DNA from: Fragilariopsis cylindrus CCMP1102
Taxonomy: Eukaryota > Bacillariophyta > Bacillariophyceae > Bacillariales > Bacillariaceae
DNA: 59,385 bases
Assembly: GCA_900095095.1 (NCBI GenBank)
Contig: FMBT01000538.1
Coordinates: 1-59,385 of the forward strand
Reading direction: 5' to 3'
Each line of letters begins with the position of its first letter. Position 1 is the stretch's first letter. The notes beneath the pieces were generated by a model, which was given only the letters and a program-made list of their open reading frames with translations, did no database searches and was not told the DNA's origin. The translations under genes were made by a program, and so were the position numbers. Shown one piece after another: positions 33,502 to 44,556 of this stretch.

Positions 33502-34754
33502 ATGAACTTCTTTCCTACCAAGCAGCAACAACACAATACTGAAGAATCAGAAGCAATGATTATTCGTGATTTAGAGGCACCACTTCTTTCGGAAGATGAA
33601 TCCTCTGTCGTCAATACTATCCACACCGCTGTTCCACTACTACTCAAAACCAACAACGACATTGGTATCGTCCATCGTGCGCACACAATCCATGTCTCTC
33701 CACCTTGTCAAGGATATTCCAAGAATGCGGCTTCGAAAGTAGGCAACGTCGACTTCGTCCATGTATCTCCACCTTGTCAATCATATATTTCGAAAGGTAA
33801 GTTCAAATTAACGAAATGAATTCAATTCAAATAAATAACGACATAAACAATCAGATTTTATTTTTCTAAAATTCGCACTCTTGTCTGTCGTACGATGACT
33901 AACTAACTAACTAACTAACTAACTAAATAATTTCCATAAAACATCCATCCATCCATCCATCCATCTTATTGTTTATTAATCTGTCATCTATGTATATTAT
34001 TTTAAAAGAAAACGAAATTAACAACAACGACGACGATGATGAGGATGATTGTGATACAATCCTGATTGATATTGATTCCGAAGCGACGATCATTGATGCA
34101 CGATGTAATCTTTTGAATGGAACATATTTGGTTGGTTTCCTTCTTGGTTTGATCTTACAAGCATGTTCATTGTATGCTGTTAGTGTGGTCAGTAGTAGTA
34201 GTAGTGCAAGTAGTAGTGCCACTACTGGCACTGACACTACTGGCAGCAGCGGTACCAGCAGCACAAGTGATGACTGCAGTTTGAGTGTGTATGTCAAATT
34301 GGCATTATACTTCTTTTCCAGATATTGGGTATTACTGGCATTGTTACTTCCACCGGTGGTGAGTATTATGAGTAAAAAATTCCATCGTTCCTCAAAAGCA
34401 CGTCGTCGTGCCAACCGAATCAACATCAAGAAAAATAAGAACAAGAATGTGAATTCCTCGTGTTTGGAAACATTCTTTGAATGTGTACGATTCCAATTTG
34501 GTTTATTGTTTGGATCCTTAATTTTATTAAGTATTGTGAACTTTTATACATTAGCAAAAACTGCACCATTGTATATGTTGGCGGCCTATTATGGTGTTTG
34601 TGTGGTTGTGTCATTATTTGCATTATGCTTATTACAATTATTTGTCAATCAAGTTTGTGCGAATATTTCAAGTGTTGAAATTACTGTCAGTTATGACCAA
34701 GATGAAGAAGAGGATGGTAGTGATAATGATGATGATGATGATGATGACGAATAA
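33502..34754 (+). CDS. Four-helix membrane protein with duplicated C5-methyltransferase motif IV-like peptide
   Basis: Two exons, 33502-33796 and 34009-34754, joined by GTAAGT...AAAAG; the frame is kept and gives 346 residues. Exon 1 is soluble and contains two near-identical peptides, HTIHVSPPCQGYSKN and DFVHVSPPCQSYISK. Each resembles motif IV of DNA cytosine-5 methyltransferases, where the Cys of PPCQ is the nucleophile, but no other methyltransferase motif (I, VI, VIII, X) is present. Exon 2 has an acidic run and then about four membrane segments (YLVGFLLGLILQACSLYAV, YWVLLALLLPPVVSIM, LLFGSLILLSIVNFYTLA, MLAAYYGVCVVVSLFALCL), with a basic loop (HRSSKARRRANRINIKKNKN) and an acidic tail. 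No family is recognised. A methyltransferase activity is not supported. Confidence 0.65.
33897..33964. repeat. ACTA and CATC tetranucleotide arrays within intron
   Basis: Within the single intron of the membrane-protein gene lie an (ACTA)n array at about 33897-33926 and a (CATC)n array at about 33944-33964. Confidence 0.8.
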
Positions 34755-34796
34755 TTGCAACTACCATTTCCATTTCTATTACAACTGCACACACGC

Positions 34797-34833
<37 letters not shown>

Positions 34834-35752
34834 AATATGATCTACAATTTCATGTACCGGGTAAAGAACGATGACGACGACGACAAGAAAGTCTTTTCGA
34901 ACCGAGATTCGATTTGATTCTTCTATTTTATCATTACGTCGACGGTAATGATCTTTACATACAAACGTATTCTATACCTATAGGGGAATAAACTATTAGT
35001 CTATACAGTAATATAAAATATTTTCAAGTAAAAATATAATAACTAAATTTGATTGAAAAACGACTACCAGTAGAATACAAGATTTAATTTTGCTTACATT
35101 CTACTCTCCTGTAATCCTTATTTCAAGTGTCAAAGATTGTCCTACTGTACTACTTACCGCCGACCGAGTCTCGATAGGACCCTGCATAGCGTACAATGTA
35201 AAAAAAATTCCGAAGCAATAGCATAAGCAAAAGTAAAATGATATAAATTAAAGAGCGAGCGAACAACGCAACACAACGCAACCATGACACCATCACTATC
35301 ATCACAAGACAAATTGAGAATCTTATTTGTAGTATTTTTTCCTTTGATGGGATCGGATCATCCATAATAAGCATTTGGACGTGAATTTCAAAAAGGAATT
35401 GCTTTGAGAAAAGAACAACAACACACATTGTATGTAACAATAACGAGAAGTAATCCGTTGCTGATTTTTGGACTATACGATGATATTGATCATTATCGCC
35501 ATCCCAACGGATCATCATCATCATCATCATCGCCATCATCAGCCACTCCGTACACAAAGTTGTACAAATCATCATCAACTACTACTACTAGTAGTATTCT
35601 TGCTGATATAGTCTAAATGAAAGAAGAAGAAATCTAGCATTTAGGTTTTTATATAAGTGTACTTTATTCTATTCTATTATATTGTATTCAATATATATCA
35701 TCTACTACTACTAAAACTACTACCTGCTTGAAGTATTATATTATACCTCAGC
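34755..35752. other. Spacer with dinucleotide array and a doubtful small ORF
   Basis: A (TA)n array at about 34799-34832 follows the membrane-protein gene. At 35283-35616 the plus strand reads MTPSLSSQDKLRILFVVFF, two adjacent stops (about 35370), then EFQKGIALRKEQQHTLYVTI...LLIFGLYDDIDHYRHPNG in the same frame. This is coding-like but too weak to call a gene. The rest is AT-rich. Confidence 0.45.
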
Positions 35753-37145
35753 TCAAAATGTAAATTGTGAATCTTCATGAAACCAACCAGTAGCTGCAAT
35801 GCGTTGTCGTTTCCCTGTAACTTCTAATACTGAATGTGGTAATGTCACCGAATCAAAAAATACTATTGTTCCACCTGATGGTATTATATGTAATTCTTCA
35901 GTATTGCTATTGCTATTATTTGACGTCGCTATCGTCGTCGTTGCTGCGGTCGTCGTCGATACTGCTGCTGCGGTCATGGCCCGTTGCCATAGATATTTGT
36001 TCAAATCTGGATTGTAAACTTTTTGTGGATAAAAACTTTGCAAATTCAATTGGTTGTGCCGGTACATCAAAATCGTTTTTGGACCAATATATTCTTTCAT
36101 AATCATCATCATCATCATCATAGTTATTATTATTATTGCTGTTGTTGGTGGACATTGTTGTTCTGCTAACACAGGAATACAATGCCGTTTGTCCACTATC
36201 ACGGAATGCATCTAAATATACTGGATTATAGCCATCCATCCATCCAATTTGTATATTCCCTTCATGCGAACCAACTGGGCCATAACTTCTGTTATTGTTA
36301 TTGTTATTTGCATTTGTATTGATATTTGTATTTTTACGTGGAAGACAACGTAATGCTCCACCTTCTTCGTCGGTCCATGCATCATTTAAATAGACTAACC
36401 AGGTAATACTTCTTCGTGTCGGGTATTTCCATCCCTGTGGACCTTTCGTTTCTTCATGATGTTCATCTAAATGTTGACCAAGTTTTGCAGTTGGTTCATA
36501 CCAATTATAGGTAATTTCGTGTCGTGATGATGATCCTTTCTGTTCAAGCTGTTGTTGCTGCTGCTGCTGCTGCTGTTGTTGTTGTTGCTGCTGTTGTTGT
36601 TCATCACTAATTAATGTTGGACGATTCAAATCAATTGACAATTGTGTTCGAAGTTGACACATTAATTGATCAAATTCTTTCCTTGTTTTATAATCACCTA
36701 TCTCTGTATTGTACCAACTAATAATACCATTATCATTATTTGTACCACCACCACCACCACCACCATCACTACTACCTCGAAATGTTTGTCGATCACCATT
36801 GGAGGTAAAACCTTGTTTTTGAATATCATTCCTGGACCCTAATGCTTTATTCGATAATCCATCCGCACGAAAATGTCCATTTTTTTGTAGTGATATGGCA
36901 TCATTCCTCATCCGATTAATTAAATCATACGGTACAAAATTTGATATAACAGCCACACCACCCAAGGCAATTTTATTTATATCTTCTGACGACAATAAAT
37001 TATTATTATTATTGCTATTATTATTTACAGGCGCACTGATAGTGGACGGCGACGATGATGATGGTGATTTGGTACTGAATGCGTTTGCAGAATCATCCTT
37101 ATTAATCCGCAACAAAAGGATGAAAAAGAAAAAAGAAACTCTCAT
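35753..37145 (-). CDS. 2OG-Fe(II) oxygenase (prolyl 4-hydroxylase-like), one frame break
   Basis: Starts at ATG 37145 with a hydrophobic segment (VSFFFFILLLRI) ending SANA|FSTK, a possible plastid junction. After Asn-, Gly- and Gln-rich insertions the oxygenase core reads HEITYNWYEPTAKLGQHLDEHHEE (His-x-Asp iron ligands), SITWLVYLNDAW and EGGALRCLP. The distal His and Arg lie in another frame: SGGTIVFFDSVTLPHSVLEV and RQRIAATGWFHED, ending at 35753. The change falls at a T run (complement of 36031-36035); six T instead of five would join the frames. As read, the first frame ends at 35916 without the distal ligands. Such enzymes hydroxylate prolines or other residues in a 2-oxoglutarate-dependent way; the substrate is unknown. 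Confidence 0.82.
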
Positions 37146-37950
37146 TTTTCTTTTTCTTTTTTTCGAATTCGTATAGAATAGATGTACTAGTACAGATAAA
37201 GTTCGTTTATTCGAGATTTCGATATTCGAATTCAGTTTTCAAGCTACTGAAAAGCGAGATAGAAATCTATTTGATGCTATGTAGTCTGTCGTCTAGATAT
37301 TCCTTGGTGGTTGTTGTTGTTACCTTCGATGTTCAAGATGTTGGGGTTGCCGTCTAGCTGTCTACAGTAGCAACTAAGTGCTGTATGCAAAGGCATCGTT
37401 GTAATGCAATTTGCAATTGTGGGAAAATAAAAAGTGATTGTTTCCATCAAAGAAACAAGGTCGAAAGGGGGGAGTACTATCCCTCTTTTTGACTCGCCCC
37501 TGAATACCCAGATATTTTTAAAGTTTCAAATGCAAATGCATAACTACTGTACACCTTTAAAAACAAAAGCAGTTATGCCATTTCCGTTTTACGCTCGGCG
37601 TGTGAAATTGCACGCAGAAAAATAAAAAGAACAAGGCAGCGTCAACTTTCGCTCACCCTTGACACGAGAAAAAGTGCACATAATACGGTATTAAGCCATT
37701 GTAAGTTACTACTTGACTTGTCGTAGATTTGTTCCTTGCCGAATCAGTTCGCTAAGAGTCATCCCAACTAAACGCCAGTATTCAGTATTAGTATATCATT
37801 ACCAATAAATGTGTCAAAAGAAAGAATTAACAAACATCACAAGATCATCGGCTCATTTATCGGAAGGGGAAAAAAAGGTATCTCATTGTAGCAGTGTCTC
37901 ACAAATCAACACATTATACTGCAGGAAGTATTGACTTGCTTTGACTGACC
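37146..37950. promoter_or_regulatory. Shared upstream region of divergent genes
   Basis: About 800 bases between the oxygenase gene (minus) and the heat-shock factor gene (plus). No specific element is confidently visible. Confidence 0.45.
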
Positions 37951-39849
37951 ATGACTTCACAGCATAACGATGGTAGTGCAAATAATAATGGCGCCATAAT
38001 AATGAAAAACCAACAACCACCACTTCTTCTACCTCAACCATCATCGCAATCATCGTCATCACAGCCAATGCCGATGCCAATCCCAATGCCCATAGCGCCT
38101 CAACCGATAGCTCCAAATAATATGACTACTACTCCTCCGATGTCGTCGATGATGATGTCCAACATGCATCAGCAGCCTATGATACATCATCCATATCAAT
38201 ATCAACAACAGTTAGCAGCTCAGCAGCAGCAAGAACTACAACAGTTACGGCCTAATCATCAGCAACAACAACAACAACAACAACAGTATGCAGCAATCAA
38301 TCCTGTTAACGTCCATAGTGGTAAACTACCTTTGTCTATTCCAAACGCACCGGTTGCAACTCGGGGAGGTGGTATGGTAGCAGGACCAGGCGGAACAACA
38401 CCAGGAGGACCTGGCGTTGTTGGTGGACAATTATTACAATTCCCATGGAAACTTCATCAAATGTTACGACTCGCCGAACAAAATTGTCAATCGGATATAA
38501 TTTCCTGGTTACCGGGTGGGAATGGTTTTAAGGTCTACAAGAAGGATCGATTTTGTGCGGAAATTATGCCAGGATATTTTGCCTCACAGAAGTATAAAAC
38601 ATTTCAACGTAGTTTGAATTTATGGGGATTTGAAAGTGTCGCAAAGGGACCGTCACGGGGAGCATGTTATCATCAATTTTTTGTGAAGGGTCATCCAGAA
38701 TTATGTCATAGTATGTACGTTTTAAGACAAACAAAAACAAACAAAAAGTAGACGAAAATTCTATTGGCATTTATGTTCTACAATAGAAGGAGTAAATTTG
38801 TTCTTCATGTTTTTCTTTCCTCACTTGTGTTTTATTATTATTATTATTTCTTTTCTTTTCTTTCTATTGACTATAGGACACGGGTAAAGATTAAGGGGCA
38901 AAGTCATCCTCGAACACCAGCAGCTGCTTTGGCAGCTGCAAATGCTGCTGCGGAGAAAGCTGCAATAGTAGCTGCTTATGGGTTATCTGCTTCAAATCGA
39001 CAACAGCAACAGGGAACAACGGCAATGGCGATGGCGATGACAAGAGGGGGAGGAGGAGGAGGAGGAGGAACAGGTGTACTATTAGCTCCCAATATGACAA
39101 ATAATTATGATGGAGGAGGAGCTGCTACTGCTGTTGGGAATACAATGAATGGTACTACTACTACTGTCGTGAATAATAACAGGCATCATCCTCAGCAGCA
39201 GCAGCAGTTGTTGAGTATAGCCCCTGCTGGTGGTGGTGGTGGTGGTGGTGACATACAACAACAAGTAGTCGGAATGCAAATGAATCCCACAGCTATGGCA
39301 AATTACAATGCCGCTATGCAGAACCTTGTAGCAATGAATGCATTGCATCAACTAAATCCTGCAGCAGCAGCTGCAGCTTTAAGTAATCCTGCAATGAATG
39401 CGATGATCGCTGCACAAGTTATGGCAGCGTCTTCTGCAGCTATGTCGGCTTCGACTTCAACACCAAACATGGTCAATACAAACATCCTCAACAATTCTGG
39501 ACTTTCGCCGATACCGATAGCGGCGTCAGCGGTACCGAATCCTGCAGCATTTGTACCATCAGTCATGACAACAACGACAAATAGGATGACTACTCCGGGG
39601 GGTGAAGTAGAAATAGCACCTGCTGGGCCATACAGCAACAACAATATTCAAGGTAATAGTACTGCAGGTGGCACTACATCATCCTTTACACCGATTGCGA
39701 TGGCGGCGGTGGAACCAACACCAATAGCAAGTATGGCTCCTACAGCTGCTCCAATCATAATCCAAACGACGACAGCAGCACCAACGCCAACAACAGAATG
39801 TTCTCCTGCAGCACTCGCCCAGGAGGAAGAGACGATTACTGCTGTCTAG
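37951..39849 (+). CDS. Heat-shock transcription factor (HSF family)
   Basis: Two exons, 37951-38714 and 38877-39849, giving 578 residues. The donor is the GTACGT at 38715, because only that choice keeps the frame and gives HSMTRVKIKG, the normal end of an HSF domain; the GTATGT four bases upstream does not. The DNA-binding domain (residues about 162-260) reads FPWKLHQMLRLAE, DIISWLPGGNGFKVYKKDRF, YFASQKYKTFQRSLNLWGFE (recognition helix, RxLNxWGF) and CYHQFFVKGHPELCH. The rest is Gln-, Ala-, Asn- and Met-rich and likely activates transcription. No clear leucine-zipper trimerisation region is visible, so it may belong to the very expanded diatom HSF group with divergent function. Confidence 0.88.
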
Positions 39850-39937
39850 ATATAGATAGATGTCTGCCCTATATGCATGTATCAAAAATGGAATAATATT
39901 ATATTGCTTTGTACAAAATTTGTTTTTATTCTACTAG

Positions 39938-42031
39938 CTAGTCTACTGTTGGTGTTCCACCACCCCCAAAGCATGGATGACAAAGCTTGCGACGTTGATG
40001 GAGCTTCGCCGGTGAAATATCAAAGATGCTAGCAGCTGTAACTGTACAGCTATCACTTTGAGCATTACTAGATGCAAGTAAATTTACAGTTGATGTTGCT
40101 GCTCTTTTTTCTCCCTGTTGTTTTTCGTTGTTGTTGTTATCATCATTCTCATCATTTCTGCTATTAATTTTAGACGATGATAATAATGGTAATAGTAGTG
40201 GTGACGATGATGATGATGATGATATGAATGACATTTGTAGTGTTTGTTGTTCTTGTTCTTGTTGCTGCTGTTGTTTCTGTTTACGTAATTTTCTTTTTTT
40301 TAAATCACGGAATGCAATACCAATTTTTTTACGTGCAACTGTATCATCAACCTCTATGAATAAACCATGATATTCATCGTCTTCTTTTAAGAATTTACCC
40401 ATCCCCCGTTTAATTTCAGAGATAATTTCCGTTGCTAATTGTTCTTTATGATTTATAGTGCTGCTGGTGGTGCTGCTGTTGTTGTCCTTAGTTGTTATTT
40501 TTACGGGTATCTTTGTGGAAGTAGCTGCTGTTAATTCTTCATATCTTTCATATCGTTCCTCTATTAATCTTCTCATAGCGACGTTACCAGGATGGCTCAT
40601 TGCAGATGAACCTTTACCAAATAAACAATCTTCTTGATGTGGTGTTTCAGTAAATATTGATCGGATACGATGTACCGCTGACATCACACCACCACCACCA
40701 CCACCACCACCACGGCCATCTATATTATTGTTAAGTATAGTTGCTGTTCGGAGAATGATCGCATTTTCTTTCGCATGACGCATTTTTAACCATTTCCGAA
40801 AATATTTTATATCCACATTGTGACTCCATTTCCATAATTCTAAATTAAGTGGTAGTCGATCCACTGCGATACCAAATGATTTTAAACTGTATTTGCATTC
40901 TGTATAGGAACCAACATGTAATCGTAACCGTAATCGCATTTCTTTACCAAAGTGGAGTATAACAGCAGCTTTCACCACATCATATAAGGGTATGTTTGGA
41001 CAACACAAATGAAAAGCACTAAACTTTACCGGACAAACTTTAAGTAAGGCATTTGTCATCCGTAATTCAGTTAGGTCTGGTATTTTATGATTCGATTGAT
41101 GTAGGAAGTAGACCAGAATTACACCGTCTCGATCTTCTAATGATAAGCATTGTTGCAGATACACCCCCACTTGTTGTTTCGTTTTCATATCATAATAGGG
41201 TCCGAAATCACGTAAGTGCACAAATATTTTCCGTCCCGATGGATCACGGATGGGTAGTATCTGTAGTGGTCCTTCCTTATACATAACTTGTCTCGATTTT
41301 TCGGAGAGATCCTGTAACATAATTGGTCTAAATAGAACCTCATCTGTATGATATAATTCCACAACGAAATCTAAATATCGAAGGAAACGTAATGCCGCCT
41401 TCTTTGGATCCATTTCTTCTTTATTTAAAAATGCATAACGAAAGTTACGATCATGTATATATTCACTTTGATGTAATTTTGCTTTTTGATATGCAGTTCC
41501 AATAATACAAGTACTGCTGCCTAATGCAGCAGTAGCAGCAGTAGCAAAATTTGCAGTGACAATTTTTTCAATTTCATATTCCATTTGTTGTAACAATGCA
41601 TTTTCTTCTTCTTCTTCTCCTTCAATTTTCTTTTTAGGATCATTATTATTGTTGTTGCCGCTGCAACTTCCGGCATTGCTATTGTTGTTGTTTTCGTTCA
41701 CATTATTACTATCCTCGTTATTGTTGTTATTGTTATTGTAACTTTTACTTCCAATTTCTGTTCCGTGAGTAGGTTTTTTTGGTTTTGTTGCTGTGCTCAT
41801 AACACCATGCATTTCTTCCATAACCTTTTCACGATTATCAAGTGATAGTTGGTTTAATTCTTTCACTAATAATCTATTAACTGTACTTGGATCAATGTAG
41901 TATGGTTCGTCTTCATTTTTCGTTAATGATGAATAAATCAAATTCATTTCTTCTTGATCATCATCATGATCATCATGATTATAATTCTTGACATTGCTGT
42001 TATCATTACCGTTACCGGTACTACGCAGCAT
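39938..42031 (-). CDS. CRAL-TRIO-like domain joined to DUF6824
   Basis: Single exon, 697 residues. After an acidic/Asn-rich head, residues about 195-400 match a CRAL-TRIO (Sec14) lipid-binding layout: AALRFLRYLDFVVELY, GPLQILPIRDPSGRKIFVHL, DGVILVYFLHQSN, FSAFHLCCPNIPLYDVVKAA. Near residue 465 begins the diatom DUF6824 domain: HQEDCLFGKGSSAMSHPGN, AMRRLIEERYERYEEL, ATEIISEIKRGMGKFLKED and ARKKIGIAFRDLKKRKLRKQ. DUF6824 is very common in diatoms and has no assigned activity. The combination suggests a lipid-responsive regulator, which is inference. It converges with the HSF gene, only 88 bases away. Confidence 0.78.
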   Translation of the reverse strand: MLRSTGNGNDNSNVKNYNHDDHDDDQEEMNLIYSSLTKNEDEPYYIDPSTVNRLLVKELNQLSLDNREKVMEEMHGVMSTATKPKKPTHGTEIGSKSYNNNNNNNEDSNNVNENNNNSNAGSCSGNNNNNDPKKKIEGEEEEENALLQQMEYEIEKIVTANFATAATAALGSSTCIIGTAYQKAKLHQSEYIHDRNFRYAFLNKEEMDPKKAALRFLRYLDFVVELYHTDEVLFRPIMLQDLSEKSRQVMYKEGPLQILPIRDPSGRKIFVHLRDFGPYYDMKTKQQVGVYLQQCLSLEDRDGVILVYFLHQSNHKIPDLTELRMTNALLKVCPVKFSAFHLCCPNIPLYDVVKAAVILHFGKEMRLRLRLHVGSYTECKYSLKSFGIAVDRLPLNLELWKWSHNVDIKYFRKWLKMRHAKENAIILRTATILNNNIDGRGGGGGGGGVMSAVHRIRSIFTETPHQEDCLFGKGSSAMSHPGNVAMRRLIEERYERYEELTAATSTKIPVKITTKDNNSSTTSSTINHKEQLATEIISEIKRGMGKFLKEDDEYHGLFIEVDDTVARKKIGIAFRDLKKRKLRKQKQQQQQEQEQQTLQMSFISSSSSSSPLLLPLLSSSKINSRNDENDDNNNNEKQQGEKRAATSTVNLLASSNAQSDSCTVTAASIFDISPAKLHQRRKLCHPCFGGGGTPTVD

Positions 42032-42730
42032 GATTGATTGATTGATTGATTAAATATTTGCACTCGATTCGAATCAGAATTAGATTCAGAATCAGAATCA
42101 GAATCAGAATCAACCTATGAAACCCTATGATCCGAACCCTACAATTCTATTAGTTCTACAAGTTGTACAATATAGTGTCAACAAAGAATGAGATCATGTA
42201 AAAAGTGTGTTTTGATACCGGTAACAAATAAATAAATAAGATCTTAGAATATGCATCTGCAGGATTTTCGGTTGCTTACACTAACGGTACCGTGCCGAAT
42301 TAACATAAAGAGAAGAAGAAAGACAAAATCGTTGCATAAATTACTAAGGGGTTATGTTTTATTGCTAGTTGTAGAAACGTTGTTCCAGCATTATAACGCT
42401 TTTGATTTATTATTATTTATGATAACTTACTAAGGACATTTTTGAAGAGAAACGCACAGAGCGAATAATGAGAGAAATATAATGCCTGGCTGTATGTGAT
42501 TTTTTTTCGCTTGGCGACGTAACGCATACAAGTATGAACGAAAACGACGTACGTACAAAAGTGTGTGGATTTCGTTTCTACTGTAGCAAGAAAACAGAAT
42601 GCACGCACAGTTACAAATTTTATGCGATACATACTGTATCACATCATTTGCGACGACTAGACTAGGCCCTCCTGCAGTACTGCAACGACAATTTAAATCA
42701 AAACATAACATACCATTCCCCCCTGCCTCG
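42032..42730. promoter_or_regulatory. Shared upstream region with short repeats
   Basis: Upstream region of the CRAL-TRIO/DUF6824 gene (minus) and parvulin gene (plus). It includes ATTG repeats at 42031-42049 and five to six GAATCA units at about 42071-42112. The parvulin frame is open from an ATG at 42599, which is an alternative start. Confidence 0.6.
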
Positions 42731-43510
42731 ATGATGACAACGATGATGAATGCGATTGTTCCGTCTGTTCCGTCTGCTTCTTCTTCGTCGTCATCGTCGC
42801 AACGACGACGACGACGACGACGATTGATAATGAATAATATATCGTATCTGTTTGTATTTCTATCATTGGTGACAATTATGATGATCACGACAACAGCAGC
42901 AACAACAACAACAACAACAGTCATGGCAGAAGAAGAAAAATATTACGTCAATGAAAGTCGTATCCGACGATTAAATTCAAAACCATGGTTAATGCGTGAA
43001 TTTCAATTATTAGATATACCAACTAATGTCTATGAAAAATTGAATGAAATTATGGAATCGCAATTCGGCAGTCATCATGATCATCACGGTAACGTTAGTC
43101 AAAAAATCATTATTCCAAAACAATTATTTATTTCACCATTTACCATTTTTTGTGTCGCAATACTATTGATTAATATTTGGTCATTTGTATCGTATCATTT
43201 ATCCGGTTCGTGGGTCGAAGGATCACATATATTAGTAAAAGATACCTCCGAAAAAACTCACAAAGGATTAATATCATTACGTGATCAACTGGGTTCAAAT
43301 TATCAATTATTTGGTTCATCTGCAAAAGAATATTCCCAATGTCCCTCGAATGAACAACGTGGTGATTTAGGACGGTTTGTACCGGGTAGTATGGCACCAT
43401 CCTTTGATAAACTATGTTTTGATTCGACTACACCGATCGGACAAACAGTTGGACCAATTCAAACAAAACATGGATATCATCTAATTTATATCCGTAAACG
43501 AAAATTTTAA
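42731..43510 (+). CDS. Membrane-anchored parvulin-type peptidyl-prolyl isomerase
   Basis: Start chosen at 42731 (MMTTMMNAIV), 259 residues; 42599 is possible. The N-terminus has a Ser run, an Arg run and a hydrophobic segment (YLFVFLSLVTIMMITTTAA). A second membrane segment, FISPFTIFCVAILLINIWSF, lies mid-protein. The C-terminal 95 residues are a PpiC/parvulin domain: EGSHILVKDTSEKTHKGL, FGSSAKEYSQCPSNEQRGDL, GRFVPGSMAPSFDKLCFD, and HGYHLIYIRKRK. The histidines and the GDLGxF...M..F core of parvulins are present. The domain probably sits on one face of an organelle or ER membrane and helps fold client proteins; the compartment is not decided by sequence. Confidence 0.85.
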   Translation: MMTTMMNAIVPSVPSASSSSSSSQRRRRRRRLIMNNISYLFVFLSLVTIMMITTTAATTTTTTVMAEEEKYYVNESRIRRLNSKPWLMREFQLLDIPTNVYEKLNEIMESQFGSHHDHHGNVSQKIIIPKQLFISPFTIFCVAILLINIWSFVSYHLSGSWVEGSHILVKDTSEKTHKGLISLRDQLGSNYQLFGSSAKEYSQCPSNEQRGDLGRFVPGSMAPSFDKLCFDSTTPIGQTVGPIQTKHGYHLIYIRKRKF

Positions 43511-44556
43511 TATTAATATTTTGAAAAATGAAAAAGAGAGAAACAAAAGAAAACTGATAAAACGTACCAGGTATAATATAATATAATAATACACTGTAAT
43601 TGAAATTGAAATTGAAATTGAGATGAACTAAAACTAAAAATGATAATAAAATACCAACATATTTTTCTTCTCAGATAATATTTTTCATTTGCGTTCGTTC
43701 AGTAGCTGACTATTCTATACCGTACAGGGTTGTCAAAATAATAAAGACTGTATGTTTCATACATGTAGCTACGCTAGAATAGCTAATCTATATAAATCAG
43801 TACTAAGCTATTCAGTAAAAATAGTACCTCATATACTGACCATGCATATGACTCATAGATTGACTTTATTCTACTACCGTAGCCTTTTTGTTGTCTAAAT
43901 GTATTTTTCTAGTAACTGCCACACGAAGTGAAAACAAGTGTTGCCAAACAAACATACATTGCATTACATGTGGATGAGTCAATCAGATCAAATCAAATAG
44001 TAGTAGTGTGGATATGATAAGATCGAATTGATGGATTGGATTGATAGGAGTGGGGAGGCGTAATGATTAGGATATAATAATAATATCAAATGGCTGAGAC
44101 GATCCAATATTCTTTCCAAAAATAAATAAATTAAAAACCCTCCTACCCATTAGCACCTTTATTCTACAAAATCTTTTTCTTTTTCATAGTAGAAATAAGG
44201 AGAATAAATCAATTTTATTCTATGGGAGGTAAAATTTACTATCACTATTATTATCGTTATCGTTATTGTGTCAGCTAGCGCTAACGCTAACGCTAACGCC
44301 AACGCCAACGCCATCATAAGCAACAAAGAAGGTAGAAGGTTTTTATCATTATCATTATCATTATCATTACGTGTTATCAATTCCTTCCTATTCTTTTTCA
44401 TACCGTATATGATAGTTTTATAATTCCTCATTCTTTCTCTCATTGCATTGCATTGGATTGGATTGGATTGCATTACTTTGTGATGATTTCGGATATCCTT
44501 TTCTTTCCTCTATAGATTTTTCTCTTTTTTAATTCAATGAATTTCAGAAAAAAAAA
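43511..44556. other. Spacer between converging genes with simple repeats
   Basis: About 1 kb without a gene. It contains AATTGA repeats at about 43600-43622, a hexamer array alternating GCTAAC and GCCAAC at about 44276-44313, and a GCATT/GGATT pentamer array at about 44444-44474. Confidence 0.65.
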
